Shown here: positions 36,901 to 44,657 of the stretch, in pieces
How the letters are laid out: each line of letters opens with the position of its first letter
Position numbering within the stretch: position 1 is the stretch's first letter
NCBI GenBank assembly: GCA_910587535.1
Contig: CAJUKM010000002.1
Coordinates: 1-62,785, forward strand
Reading direction: 5' to 3'
DNA from: an uncultured Bacilli bacterium
Lineage (GTDB): Bacteria; Bacillota_I; Bacilli_A; RF39; UBA660
Length of the DNA stretch: 62,785 bases
Notes under the pieces: model-generated
Seen by the model: the letters and a program-made list of their open reading frames with translations, nothing else
Databases searched by the model: none
Told to the model about the DNA's origin: nothing
Position numbers and translations under genes: made by a program

Positions 36901-37308
36901 CCAGATGTGTACGTTGCAAGCGTATCGATGGGCGCAAACATGTTTCAGACTATCAAAGCGTTTAAGGAAGCAGAAAGTCATAAAGGTCCGTCTATAATCA
37001 TAGCTTATTCCACATGTATAGAGCAGGGGATTAAAAAGGGAATGAACTGTTCAATGCGTGAACAGAAGTTGGCAGTCGAATGTGGATATACGATATTGAT
37101 GAGATATAGTGATGGTAAATTGACTATCGATTCTAAAGAACCGAACTTCTCTCGATATCTAGAATTCCTAAACGGAGAAGTCAGGTATAACGCGTTAAAG
37201 ATTAAAGACGAAGAGAAAGCCAGCGAGTTATTTCAAGAAAATTTAGAACAATCTAAGAAGAGGTACGAGTTTTATAAAAAAATCGTCGACAATCAGGAAG
37301 CAAAATAA
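33931..37308 (+). CDS. nifJ: Pyruvate:ferredoxin (flavodoxin) oxidoreductase
   Basis: The 1125-aa single-chain enzyme has the classical order. Domain I begins VIDGSGAVANIAYKFSEVAS with YPITPSSLMA and MQSEAGAAGTMHG. Domain III contains GRYGLSSKNTTP. A two-cluster ferredoxin domain near 666-735 has CIQCGMCSMVCPH and CTGCGACIDVCPG. The thiamine-diphosphate domain has GACAGCGETPYIKL, GCSSIYGG, GGDGWAYDIGFSG and VYSNTGGQASKSS. It oxidises pyruvate to acetyl-CoA and CO2, reducing ferredoxin or flavodoxin, and is oxygen sensitive. This marks the organism as anaerobic. GGGAGG precedes the ATG. It is monocistronic, with its own promoter. Confidence 0.96.
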   Translation: MEKVIDGSGAVANIAYKFSEVASIYPITPSSLMASFVDGYRSAGVKNLLGGTVDVVEMQSEAGAAGTMHGALMSGSLASTFTASQGLLLMIPNMYKMAGEGLPAVMHVASRTVATHALSIFGDHSDVYAVRQTGFAMLSSSSVQEAHDLAAVAHLSAISTRMPFLHFMDGFRTSHEINKIKILKDEDLARLIDRKALEEFRNSSLNINRPTSRGMAENEDVYFQSVEARNKDYGRLQDRVKFYMDKINEIQKTDYRPFNYYGAENAKYVIVAMGSVSGTIKEVVEQLVKDGRSVGVLVVHLYRPFSRDFLFDSLPKSTKRIAVIDRTKEAGSIGEPLYLDVVAACQDTNIDVYGGRYGLSSKNTTPNQIYDIYEMLENNPKNNFTIGIEDDVTFLSLEKNKFELAKKMKELVVYGYGSDGMVSACKDLLKIIGNKDGEYVQGYFEYDSKKSGGVTVSHLRFDRNRIDLPYYPEHPNILVVTMDNYLSKFDITSNITENGVIIINTKVDFDKLSISAKNKNNIAKKNITVFTIDALEISKRNGLNGKISMVFEAILLKLLGEDEYVDVLSKHIESRFKTKGEDVVSANIKCVKEAIIGLIPYKEKINTSIEEEKTLDVIDAINARLGNNLKVSDLLTYRNGEFQAGLSKFEKRNVASNIPVWNSENCIQCGMCSMVCPHAVIRPFIIDKDDKYAKEGVALIGEEDGKYRYIISVSEADCTGCGACIDVCPGRMGKKALMFGTSDLKRQRLANTLFNFYKNPKVFDKYTIKGSQLESPKFEFSGACAGCGETPYIKLLTQLYGDRLLIANATGCSSIYGGSVPSTPYSIPWANSLFEDNAEFGYGIYRGYKAIRRRIKEIMEDSMDSVTEVVKELFESWINDMDDFDNSKKIREELKDEDIPREIRELLDYLEKPSVWAIGGDGWAYDIGFSGIDHVLSSKEDINILVLDTEVYSNTGGQASKSSHTGQIAEFADDGKKTPKKDLFRIAMSYPDVYVASVSMGANMFQTIKAFKEAESHKGPSIIIAYSTCIEQGIKKGMNCSMREQKLAVECGYTILMRYSDGKLTIDSKEPNFSRYLEFLNGEVRYNALKIKDEEKASELFQENLEQSKKRYEFYKKIVDNQEAK

Positions 37309-37338
37309 TAAGATTTTTATATTATTGACTTAAGAATA

Positions 37339-37367
37339 TTGACTTTTAAATTTTTGTAGTTTATAAT
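37339..37367 (+). promoter_or_regulatory. Promoter of the prepilin gene
   Basis: TTGACT (37339-37344) and TATAAT (37362-37367) are 17 bp apart, 30 bp before the ATG. A second TTGACT 15 bp upstream is not spaced for this -10. Confidence 0.8.
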
Positions 37368-37397
37368 TTTTTATAGAGAGTAGAGGAGAATCTTAAG

Positions 37398-37871
37398 ATG
37401 AGTAAAAAAATGAATAAAAAAGGTTTCACTTTGATAGAGTTGTTGGCAGTTATCGTCGTATTGGCGCTCATATTAGTACTAGCAGTGCCATCTGTTTTGA
37501 ATACGATGAATTCGGCACAGAAGAAATCTTTCCAAATGTATGGAGAAAAGATTTTGAGATCTGCTATGGAATTATATGAATCGCAAAGAATTTTGGGAGA
37601 TACTGCTATAGGTTCTAAAAAATATAATGGTAAAATTTGTTATACTTTTACCGATTTAGGTATTAGCTCTAGCGGAAGTTATAAAGGATTCGTTACAGTT
37701 ACACCTTCTTCATCTGTCAGTACGGCAACAGGATATAACGTGTATTTAACAGATGGAAAGTACGCTTATAACGGTACTACATCTGATGATGTAATGAACA
37801 GTATCGACGAAATCAAATCCGATGATACTACTTTGTCGACAGTAGGTGGATTAACAGAGTCTTGTAGATAA
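37398..37871 (+). CDS. Type IV prepilin-like protein (pseudopilin)
   Basis: The 157-aa protein has a textbook class III signal: a short basic leader, KKG followed by FTLIELLAVIVVLALILVLA, with cleavage expected between Gly and Phe and Glu at position +5. The rest is a small pilin head with two cysteines (KICYTF and ESCR at the C-terminus) that may form a disulfide. It is the probable substrate of the prepilin peptidase at 8906 and partner of the platform protein at 7220, although it lies 28 kb away. It is a single-gene unit with a strong promoter and a terminator. A second ATG at 37410 could also start it. Confidence 0.9.
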   Translation: MSKKMNKKGFTLIELLAVIVVLALILVLAVPSVLNTMNSAQKKSFQMYGEKILRSAMELYESQRILGDTAIGSKKYNGKICYTFTDLGISSSGSYKGFVTVTPSSSVSTATGYNVYLTDGKYAYNGTTSDDVMNSIDEIKSDDTTLSTVGGLTESCR

Positions 37872-37898
37872 AGCAAAGTTTGTTCTTTGCTTTTTTTC
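37872..37898 (+). terminator. Terminator after the prepilin gene
   Basis: The stem AGCAAAG/CTTTGCT with a 6-nt loop is followed by seven T. Its 3' arm contains the -35 box of the next promoter. Confidence 0.85.
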
Positions 37899-37915
37899 TT
37901 GGTTTAATGTATAAT
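37887..37915 (+). promoter_or_regulatory. Promoter of nfo
   Basis: TTGCTT (37887-37892) and TATAAT (37910-37915) are 17 bp apart. It shares bases with the preceding terminator. Confidence 0.65.
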
Positions 37916-37933
37916 TTTTTAAAGGTGGTAAAT

Positions 37934-38851
37934 ATGAAAATAGGATGTCACGTCAGTTTTGGAAAAGAGCAGTTGCTTGGAAGTGTCAAAGAGGCAGTAA
38001 GTTATGGTGCTAATGCGTTCATGTTTTATACAGGCGCGCCCCAAAACACGATGAGAAGTGCGATTGACGATTTTAAAACGATCGAGGCATATAACATGAT
38101 GAAGGAAAACGGAATAAGACTTATCGATGTCGTATGTCACGCTCCTTACATAGTAAATCTTGCTAACAACAAGGATTTGGAAAAATATCGATTCGGTATA
38201 GACTTTCTAATCCAAGAGATAGAACGCTGTTCACTTCTCGGAGTTAAATATTTAGTTTTACATCCTGGAAGTGCAGTGGGATTAGATAGAATGGATGCCC
38301 TAAAAAACATCATCTATGCACTCAACATTGTATTAGAAAGAGATGAGAATATCGTCGTTTTACTCGAAACTATGGCTGGGAAAGGTACCGAATTAGGTAC
38401 CAATATAGAAGAGATAAAAACTATCATTGATGGAGTCAATAAAAAAGAACTCATAGGAGTGTGTCTAGACACCTGTCATCTAAACGACAGTGGAGTCGAT
38501 ATCTCTAAATTCGACGATTATCTAGACGAGTTCGACGAAAAAATCGGACTAGATAGAATCAAAGTTCTACACTTAAACGACTCAAAAAACGGATTAGGTT
38601 CTAGAAAAGATAGACACGAACTGATAGGGTATGGAACAATAGGGTTCAATAATCTTTTAAATGTCGTTTTGAACGAACGTCTAAGTGATGTTCCTAAGAT
38701 CTTAGAAACTCCTTATATAGGGAATAACGACGAAGATAAAGAGAGACTCTATCCACCGTATAAATTCGAAATATCTATGTTAAAAAGCAGAGTATTCGAC
38801 GAAAATTTGAAAGAAAAGATAAGAGATTTTTATGAAAAAAAGGATAAATAA
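37934..38851 (+). CDS. nfo: Endonuclease IV (deoxyribonuclease IV)
   Basis: The 305-aa TIM-barrel enzyme starts MKIGCHVSF behind AAAGGTGG; an ORF start 54 bases earlier lies within the promoter. Metal-binding motifs of AP endonuclease family 2 are present: YLVLHPGSAVG, ETMAGKGTELG, GVCLDTCHLNDSG, HLNDSKNGLGSRKDRHE and a final ILETP. It cuts the backbone 5' to abasic sites in base-excision repair using zinc. The 3' end overlaps the racemase gene by 20 bp, so the two are coupled. Confidence 0.95.
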   Translation: MKIGCHVSFGKEQLLGSVKEAVSYGANAFMFYTGAPQNTMRSAIDDFKTIEAYNMMKENGIRLIDVVCHAPYIVNLANNKDLEKYRFGIDFLIQEIERCSLLGVKYLVLHPGSAVGLDRMDALKNIIYALNIVLERDENIVVLLETMAGKGTELGTNIEEIKTIIDGVNKKELIGVCLDTCHLNDSGVDISKFDDYLDEFDEKIGLDRIKVLHLNDSKNGLGSRKDRHELIGYGTIGFNNLLNVVLNERLSDVPKILETPYIGNNDEDKERLYPPYKFEISMLKSRVFDENLKEKIRDFYEKKDK

Positions 38852-39533
38852 TTTTTTAGGAGTAATAGGAGGATTAGGGCCTCTTGCAAGTTCCTATTTT
38901 TATGAACTATTAATCGAGAAAACTGATGTTCAAAAGGATCAAGATCATATCAATGCGATCATTTTAAACCATGCAAGCGTTCCCGATCGCACGGCTTTTA
39001 TCTTGGGCGAGTCTACGGTTGATCCTTATCAAGAATTAGAAAGCGATGTCAAAATGCTAGAAGAATTGGGGGCAAAGGCTATTCTGATCACTTGTAATAC
39101 AGCCCATTTTTTCTATGATAGACTATCATCTATCACAAGTGTTCCAATATTTAATATGATCGAAGATACTTGTATCGAACTCAAAAAAAGAAATATTAGA
39201 GTAGCCGCATTACTCGCGACTAAAGGGACTCTAAAATCTAATCTGTATCAAGAATACCTAGAAAAACACGGACTCGAGTGTATTACTCCCGATGAAGAGA
39301 TACAGGATAAAATAATGGATATCATCTATCACTATATCAAAGCAGGCAAAGCGGTAGATAGGAATCTTTTTAATGAGGTAATAGGATCTTTTGGAGAAAT
39401 AGATGCCTTTATTTTGGGATGTACAGAGTTGTCTTTACTAAAAAGAGAATTCTCTTTAGATGAGATATTTGTAGATCCCCTAGAAGTAGAAGTCAAAAAG
39501 ACGATTGAATTTTTCGGTAGGAAAGAAAAATAG
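38832..39533 (+). CDS. Aspartate/glutamate racemase-family protein
   Basis: The 233-aa protein opens GVIGGLGPLASSYFYELLI and has the two catalytic cysteines in ITCNTAHFFYD (near residue 82) and ILGCTELSL (near 197). This arrangement is typical of cofactor-independent amino-acid racemases, most like aspartate racemase RacD. It would interconvert L- and D-aspartate (or glutamate). It starts inside nfo with no separate promoter. Substrate choice cannot be fixed from sequence. Confidence 0.85.
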   Translation: MKKRINNFLGVIGGLGPLASSYFYELLIEKTDVQKDQDHINAIILNHASVPDRTAFILGESTVDPYQELESDVKMLEELGAKAILITCNTAHFFYDRLSSITSVPIFNMIEDTCIELKKRNIRVAALLATKGTLKSNLYQEYLEKHGLECITPDEEIQDKIMDIIYHYIKAGKAVDRNLFNEVIGSFGEIDAFILGCTELSLLKREFSLDEIFVDPLEVEVKKTIEFFGRKEK

Positions 39534-39557
39534 TGACTGTTTCGACATTCATTATTC

Positions 39558-39586
39558 TTGCAATAATCTTAGAGAAATGATAAAAT
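39558..39586 (+). promoter_or_regulatory. Promoter of family X copy C
   Basis: TTGCAA (39558-39563) and TAAAAT (39581-39586) are 17 bp apart, 28 bp before the ATG. Confidence 0.7.
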
Positions 39587-39614
39587 TTATTTAGCATAGT
39601 AAGGGATGATATTG

Positions 39615-41213
39615 ATGGACGGAAATAAGAAAAAGAAGGGATTATTAAGCTCTTTTGAACGAAAACTTGTACTCATGATTTTGATCACTATCGTGATAAG
39701 TGGCGCAACGACATACGGTTTTTTCTATTCTGTTAAAACTCAGAGTGGAGAAAACACCTTAAATACTTCTTGTTTCGACGTATCTTTCGAAGAAGGAAAT
39801 TCGATTAGGTTGGCAAACGCGATATCGATGAGCGATGCCAGTGGGCAAAAGGTAAGCCCTTATACATTTACCATGCAAAATACATGTGATACAGAGGCAA
39901 ATTATTATGTCATTTTGAGCTCAAAAATCGGTTCTTTTTCGAGCAATTTTATAAATATATCTTTGAATAAAGAAAATATCAGCACCCTTTCTAATAATAA
40001 ACAAAACAATGTCGTACCAGTCGACGACGGATATGGAGACTCGTATATCATCTCTAGTGGCTCTCTTAAAAAAGATGAGACCATAACACTCGATTTGCGT
40101 GTTTGGGTAAACTCCACTACAACTTATGAAGATGTAGCTGGAAAGACTTGGGAAGGCCAAGTAAGAGTTATCAATACAGTTAAAGCAGTCGATGATCAAA
40201 AAAATAAAGGTTTTGTCCCTAAAGCAGTTGACGCCATCCTAAGCGGCAACCCTGTAGAAGGAATAAATGAAGGAACACCAATTTTTGCGGATCCTGCAAC
40301 AACCGATGAAGGCGTATATGCAATGGAAGATGACTATGGAATGAGTTATTACTATCGAGGCGCAGTGACAAATAACTATGTTAAATTCGCAGGATTCTAC
40401 TGGAGAATAATCAGAATAAACGGAGATGGAAGCCTAAGAATTATCTTTGATGGAACGCAAGGATATGCGAATGGAGTATCAAATACAGGAAGACTAGCAT
40501 ATACAAAAAAAGCATTCAATGCACAAAATAATGATGCAAAATATGTCGGTTGGATGTTTGGAGGAGCACAAGGAGAAGCAAGTACATCAAAAGTACAGGC
40601 ACAAACAAATACGACAAATTCAGACTTAAAGACATTAGTAGATTCATGGTATAAGACAAACATAGTAGATAAGAATTTAGGAGACAAGGTAGCCGATGTA
40701 GGATTCTGTAACGATAGAACAACACCAGGAACGGCAGAGACAGGAAATATTGCTGATACAGGCTTAGGATATGGAAGTCAATATACAGCATACGGAGCAA
40801 CAGCGAGGACGAATGTATGGAATACAGATGCAAGTAAAGTACAACCTAGGTTCACATGTCCACAAAAGAATGATGCATTCACAGTGAGTGATGAGGAATT
40901 AGGAAACGGGGACTTAACATATCCAGTAGGACTAATAACAGCAGATGAAATAGTCGCAGCAGGAAGCGGAAAGTATAATACAGGTAGTACAGCAAACTCA
41001 AGTTATTACCTATATAAAGGATCATTTTATTGGTCGCTCTCGCCTTTCTATTTTGCTGTTGGTAGTGCTCATGTGTTCTATGAGAATGGTGAACTCTACA
41101 ATACGTATATCGATTATACCAACGGCGCGGTCGCTCCAGTTATCAACCTAAAGCCAGAATACGCTATTACATTAAAAGGTACAGGAACAATGGAAGACCC
41201 TTACACTGAGTAA
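39615..41213 (+). CDS. Exported protein with variable lectin-like module and a different N-terminus (family X, copy C)
   Basis: The 532-aa protein has ATG 39615 behind AAGGGA; the ATG at 39606 abuts that site. Its N-terminal 200 residues are unrelated to copies A, B and D. The anchor helix LVLMILITIVISGATTYGFF lacks the TYAYF signature, and the beta domain that follows has its own sequence (NTSCFDVSFEEG). From residue about 225 the C-terminal module is nearly the same as in copy A, with long identical DNA stretches. The variable block of 30 codons (after WSLSP, before APVINLK) has 22% adenine, and 25 of 30 codons end in T or C. The shared tail has been joined to a new head, which implies module exchange. 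Confidence 0.78.
   Translation: MDGNKKKKGLLSSFERKLVLMILITIVISGATTYGFFYSVKTQSGENTLNTSCFDVSFEEGNSIRLANAISMSDASGQKVSPYTFTMQNTCDTEANYYVILSSKIGSFSSNFINISLNKENISTLSNNKQNNVVPVDDGYGDSYIISSGSLKKDETITLDLRVWVNSTTTYEDVAGKTWEGQVRVINTVKAVDDQKNKGFVPKAVDAILSGNPVEGINEGTPIFADPATTDEGVYAMEDDYGMSYYYRGAVTNNYVKFAGFYWRIIRINGDGSLRIIFDGTQGYANGVSNTGRLAYTKKAFNAQNNDAKYVGWMFGGAQGEASTSKVQAQTNTTNSDLKTLVDSWYKTNIVDKNLGDKVADVGFCNDRTTPGTAETGNIADTGLGYGSQYTAYGATARTNVWNTDASKVQPRFTCPQKNDAFTVSDEELGNGDLTYPVGLITADEIVAAGSGKYNTGSTANSSYYLYKGSFYWSLSPFYFAVGSAHVFYENGELYNTYIDYTNGAVAPVINLKPEYAITLKGTGTMEDPYTE
41044..41136 (+). other. Putative DGR-type variable region, copy C
   Basis: The 30 codons between WSLSP and APVINLK have 20 adenines in 90 bases, and 25 of 30 codons end in T or C. 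This compares with about 37% adenine in a control stretch of copy D. Confidence 0.5.
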
Positions 41214-41284
41214 GATATCGAAAAATAATTAAAAATTGGAATTTTATTTGAATCTTTGCCCACAATAAAAATGGTGAAAGATAT

Positions 41285-41473
41285 ATGATTAGAAACATTA
41301 ATGCCAATTTAAAAAGTGTAGCGGTAGATCCGAGTGACGATTTTAGAAAATTGAACGATCTCAACAATCCTTATTGCTATAATTTTGGACGAGCTAAAAG
41401 AGAACATTCACATAGCTGTGATTTCCAGAAGTTACATAATAGAGTCAATTTTGACTATTTTAACAAAAGATAG
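41285..41473 (+). CDS. Small hypothetical protein
   Basis: The 62-aa protein has GGTGAAAGAT before the ATG and a strong terminator 16 bp after the stop. It is basic, rich in Asn, Asp, His and aromatic residues, with two cysteines (YCYNF and HSCDF) and several histidines (REHSHSCDF), and could bind a metal. It has no membrane segment. I do not recognise it. The ribosome binding site and terminator are the only support for expression. Confidence 0.45.
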   Translation: MIRNINANLKSVAVDPSDDFRKLNDLNNPYCYNFGRAKREHSHSCDFQKLHNRVNFDYFNKR

Positions 41474-41488
41474 TTAAAGTGCTCTTAG

Positions 41489-41513
41489 GACGTTTACAAA
41501 ACGTCTTTTTTTA
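41489..41513 (+). terminator. Rho-independent terminator
   Basis: The stem GACGTTT/AAACGTC with a 3-nt loop is followed by seven T. Confidence 0.85.
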
Positions 41514-41540
41514 TTTAAAATAATGTTAGAGGTGATGTAA

Positions 41541-41822
41541 ATGTTAAATTCTAAAAAATTGTTCGAACTCATGCAGGAAAAGGAGATAAAAAATATGTAT
41601 GTGCTTTCAAAACAGACAAAAATACCTTATTCTACTTTGAGTTATATGATATCAGGACACGACATGTATGTGGGAACTTTAATAGAATTATCCAGATTTT
41701 TCAATGTACCGATAGATCATCTGATAAGTAAATCTTATGGCATCGCGACATATAGTGAAAACGGCATTATCTTTAACGATACGTCAAGCTTTGTCGAGGC
41801 TGCTGTGTCAAGTTGGATGTAA
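41541..41822 (+). CDS. Small XRE-type helix-turn-helix regulator
   Basis: The 93-aa protein is mostly one Cro/C1-like DNA-binding domain: LFELMQEKEIKNMYVLSKQT, then IPYSTLSYMISG (recognition helix region), LIELSRFFNVPIDHLIS. About 25 residues follow with no known domain. GAGGTGATGTAA precedes the ATG. A single-gene unit lies before and after it, so its target cannot be told from context. It could act on its own promoter. Confidence 0.8.
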   Translation: MLNSKKLFELMQEKEIKNMYVLSKQTKIPYSTLSYMISGHDMYVGTLIELSRFFNVPIDHLISKSYGIATYSENGIIFNDTSSFVEAAVSSWM

Positions 41823-41827
41823 GTTGT

Positions 41828-41857
41828 TTGCAAAGTAATTGTAGAGTGTGCTATAAT
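41828..41857 (+). promoter_or_regulatory. Promoter of the 41905-mtaB operon
   Basis: TTGCAA (41828-41833) and TATAAT (41852-41857) are 18 bp apart. A small leader hairpin AAAGCAC/GTGCTTT lies at 41870-41885, about 6 nt after the expected start site. Confidence 0.75.
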
Positions 41858-41904
41858 ACGTTTACATAGAAAGCACACGTGCTTTTAGTTAAGGAAGAGG
41901 TAAT

Positions 41905-42414
41905 ATGGAAAAATTGGTCTTAACTATAGGGGGATTATTCAAATCTTTTAGTTGGGGTGATCTGTTCTTCTTTGGAGTCACTTTGTTCTTAATAGTGTTT
42001 TTGATTTACATAATCTACATGGTAAAGTTAGAGGATGAGAACTTTATCGAGGAGAAGAAAAAAGATAGTAGCGTTAAAAATGTAGAAAATAAGAGTAAGC
42101 CTCTATCTAAGATAGTCGACGAATTAGAACTCAACTATAAGCCTAAACCGATAGATCTTACCGAGTATGAAAAAGAACTAGAAAATACTGCTATCATAAG
42201 CTATAAAGAGCTTCTGGAGAGAGCTAATAACAACATATATTACGACGACGAGTACGAAAGCGGTTTTGACGACTTGATAGTCCAGAAAGTCGACAGTCGA
42301 GAGAGCAATACGCAAGAATTTGTAGATTTACCTAAGGCTGTGATGATGGATTATGAAAGCGAAGAAGAGTTCTTAAGGGCACTTAAAGTTTTACAAAAAA
42401 ACCTAGTTAGATGA
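41905..42414 (+). CDS. Hypothetical single-pass membrane protein
   Basis: The 169-aa protein has one hydrophobic helix (about 20-42; DLFFFGVTLFLIVFLIYIIY). A long acidic, lysine-rich cytoplasmic tail of about 125 residues follows with no recognised domain. AAGGAAGAGG precedes the ATG. The 3' end contains half of a terminator-like hairpin before mtaB. In position and layout it resembles small membrane-tethered proteins of unknown role; the function is unknown. Confidence 0.65.
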   Translation: MEKLVLTIGGLFKSFSWGDLFFFGVTLFLIVFLIYIIYMVKLEDENFIEEKKKDSSVKNVENKSKPLSKIVDELELNYKPKPIDLTEYEKELENTAIISYKELLERANNNIYYDDEYESGFDDLIVQKVDSRESNTQEFVDLPKAVMMDYESEEEFLRALKVLQKNLVR

Positions 42415-42429
42415 TTCTAACTTTTTTTC
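42406..42429 (+). terminator. Terminator-like hairpin before mtaB
   Basis: The stem GTTAGA/TCTAAC with loop TGAT overlaps the stop codon and is followed by seven T. It could reduce read-through into mtaB, for which I see no separate promoter. Confidence 0.6.
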
Positions 42430-42445
42430 TTAGAGGGAGGTTTAA

Positions 42446-43735
42446 ATGAAGTTTTGTGTAATTACCTTAGGGTGTAAAGTAAACAGTTATGAAAGCGATT
42501 TTATCAAAGAAAAATTTAGAGAGAGTGGATATGTCCAATGTAACTTGGATCAAGTACCAGACGTAGTCATCGTCAATACGTGTAGTGTCACTAATCAGAG
42601 TGATGCGAAGAGCAGGCAAATGATAAGACACGCTAGAAAAGCGAATGAAGAGGCAATAGTCGTAGTATGCGGTTGCAGTGCGCAGAACCATCAAGAGTCT
42701 TTATTGGAGCTCGGCGTAGATATTCTAATCGGCAATAAAGATAAGTCTAAGATCGTCGAGTTGGTCGAGGAATTCAAGAAGAAAAGAGTTAGATATCACA
42801 AGTTCTACGACATGAGTGATGAAGTGTTCGAGGACATGATGCTCAACAGTAGAGAAGATAAGACTAGAGCATTCGTAAAAATTCAAGATGGGTGTGACAA
42901 CTTCTGCTCTTACTGTATCATTCCATATTTGAGAGGAAACATACGAAGTAAAGATATAGACGTTGCCGTGGAGGAAATCCACGACTTGGTCGAAATGGGA
43001 CATAAAGAAATAGTCTTGACGGGAATACATACTGGATCGTATAGTCGAGGAAAAGATTACGATCTAGTCGACTTGATAAGAAGAATAAGCTCCTTCGATA
43101 AGTTAGAACGCATCAGAATTTCTAGTATCGAGATTACAGAATTAGACGATAAATTCTTGGAAGAGTTGAAAATGAACCCTAAGATCTGTGATCACTTACA
43201 CGTACCATTACAGTCCGGAAGTGATGAAGTATTAAAGTTTATGAACAGAAAATATACTACTTCAGAATACTCCGATAAGATAGATAAAATCAGAGAGATT
43301 AGACCAAATATAAGTATTACTACAGATCTAATCGTCGGTTTTCCTCACGAAAGTGATGAACGTTTTCTTGAGACTTATTCTTTCTTGAAGAAAGTACATT
43401 TTACTAAGATCCATACGTTCCCATTTTCTCTTAGAAATAAGACGAAGGCAGAAGAGATGAAAGAATACTTCGTCTCTGAAATAGTCAAAAAAGAACGAGT
43501 TAGAAAAGTATTAGAACTTTCTTTAGAACTAGAGCACGATTATTATCAGAAATTTATAGGAGATAGATTATCGATAATCGTAGAAAGTAGTAAAGATGGA
43601 ATTTCTAGAGGACATACTTCTAACTACATTTTAGTCAATACCGATAGTAAGCTGGAAGAAGGCGAAACAGTCGATGTTTTGATAAAGTCTGTTGACGATA
43701 TCTGTGTAAATGGCACAGTAGAAACTGTTGAATAA
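42446..43735 (+). CDS. mtaB: tRNA t6A37 methylthiotransferase MtaB
   Basis: The 429-aa radical-SAM enzyme has the UPF0004 N-terminal domain with cluster cysteines in ITLGCKVNSYE, VNTCSVTNQSD and VCGCSAQN. The radical-SAM motif CDNFCSYCIIPYLRG lies near 150, and a short TRAM-like C-terminus follows (VESSKDGISRGHTSNYI). LGCKVNSYE (rather than LGCQMN) places it in the MtaB subgroup, which makes ms2t6A37 in tRNAs reading ANN codons. GAGGGAGG precedes the ATG. Together with tcdA (10916), two enzymes that modify the same nucleoside are in this window. Confidence 0.93.
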   Translation: MKFCVITLGCKVNSYESDFIKEKFRESGYVQCNLDQVPDVVIVNTCSVTNQSDAKSRQMIRHARKANEEAIVVVCGCSAQNHQESLLELGVDILIGNKDKSKIVELVEEFKKKRVRYHKFYDMSDEVFEDMMLNSREDKTRAFVKIQDGCDNFCSYCIIPYLRGNIRSKDIDVAVEEIHDLVEMGHKEIVLTGIHTGSYSRGKDYDLVDLIRRISSFDKLERIRISSIEITELDDKFLEELKMNPKICDHLHVPLQSGSDEVLKFMNRKYTTSEYSDKIDKIREIRPNISITTDLIVGFPHESDERFLETYSFLKKVHFTKIHTFPFSLRNKTKAEEMKEYFVSEIVKKERVRKVLELSLELEHDYYQKFIGDRLSIIVESSKDGISRGHTSNYILVNTDSKLEEGETVDVLIKSVDDICVNGTVETVE

Positions 43736-43773
43736 TTCGAGGAATAATTTTATACTAATAATAGGTGATTGCG

Positions 43774-44601
43774 ATGGGAGATAGACAGAGTAGGTTTTTT
43801 GAAGGGACATATACTTCTAACGATAATAAAAAATATAAGGTCAAAATATCTTTAAATTATACTCGTCTTTTAGCGCTTGCTCTAAGTCTCGTACTAGTTA
43901 GAGGCGGTCTATCTAAATTGAGCAATATGCAAAATGCTCTTATGTTAGATAATGCCAGTATAAGTGCATCTTTTGAAACGGAATCTAAAAAACTTATCGA
44001 ACAAATCATCGCGAATAAAAAGAACATATTCGAAGAGGAAGTTTTACAGACATATGCAGTGAAGGACGGAGATACTCTTGAGTCTATAAGTTTGAATCAT
44101 GGATGTAGTGTACAGAGACTCAACGAATTAAACGGAGTTCCTGCCGGTACAGCTTTATCTGGTGGAAGTACGATAACCGTAGAATCTAAACGCGAAAAAA
44201 GTCCTCTAGATAAGAGTATAGCTTTGTTAGAAAGCTATTTCTATGACTACATGTTCAACTCTCCTGCAGCAGAACTAGCGAAAAATCCCGAGTCTAAGGG
44301 TTCATCTCTTTATAAACTTTTGATATATGGCGAACCTAAGTCTGATGCAGATATAGATCCAAACAGTATATACGGTACTTATGTCGGATTCTACCTCAAA
44401 TTTCATGAGTTAGATAATCCTACTGATGAAGCGAAAACGGCATATGTCGATTCTCTCATGATGTTAGCTCGCGATGCAGAACATAAATTGAATATCGGTA
44501 GCAAGAATAGCATAGTTTACTCATTCGAGAGTTATGCCGACTTTATGAAAAGAGGAACTACCGAAGCCGTCAGAGTACAAGTGATCGGTCAAACCATATA
44601 G
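43774..44601 (+). CDS. Membrane-anchored LysM-domain protein
   Basis: The 275-aa protein has a hydrophobic segment near 30-48 (LLALALSLVLVRGGL) as anchor or signal. A LysM domain follows at about 108-150 (YAVKDGDTLESISLNHGCS, VQRLNELNG, STITVES). A roughly 120-residue C-terminal domain of unknown type ends in EAVRVQVIGQTI. LysM binds peptidoglycan or chitin-type GlcNAc chains, so a cell-wall role is likely. AGGTGAT supports ATG 43774 over GTG 43765. It lies 38 bp after mtaB and is followed by a terminator. Confidence 0.75.
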   Translation: MGDRQSRFFEGTYTSNDNKKYKVKISLNYTRLLALALSLVLVRGGLSKLSNMQNALMLDNASISASFETESKKLIEQIIANKKNIFEEEVLQTYAVKDGDTLESISLNHGCSVQRLNELNGVPAGTALSGGSTITVESKREKSPLDKSIALLESYFYDYMFNSPAAELAKNPESKGSSLYKLLIYGEPKSDADIDPNSIYGTYVGFYLKFHELDNPTDEAKTAYVDSLMMLARDAEHKLNIGSKNSIVYSFESYADFMKRGTTEAVRVQVIGQTI

Positions 44602-44603
44602 AT

Positions 44604-44627
44604 AGCTTTCTTTAAAGCTTTTTTTGT
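44604..44627 (+). terminator. Terminator after the LysM gene
   Basis: The short stem AGCTTT/AAAGCT with a 4-nt loop and seven T closes the mtaB-LysM unit. Confidence 0.65.
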
Positions 44628-44657
44628 GGTAAAATGCTTTTGAAAGGATTGGACGAC

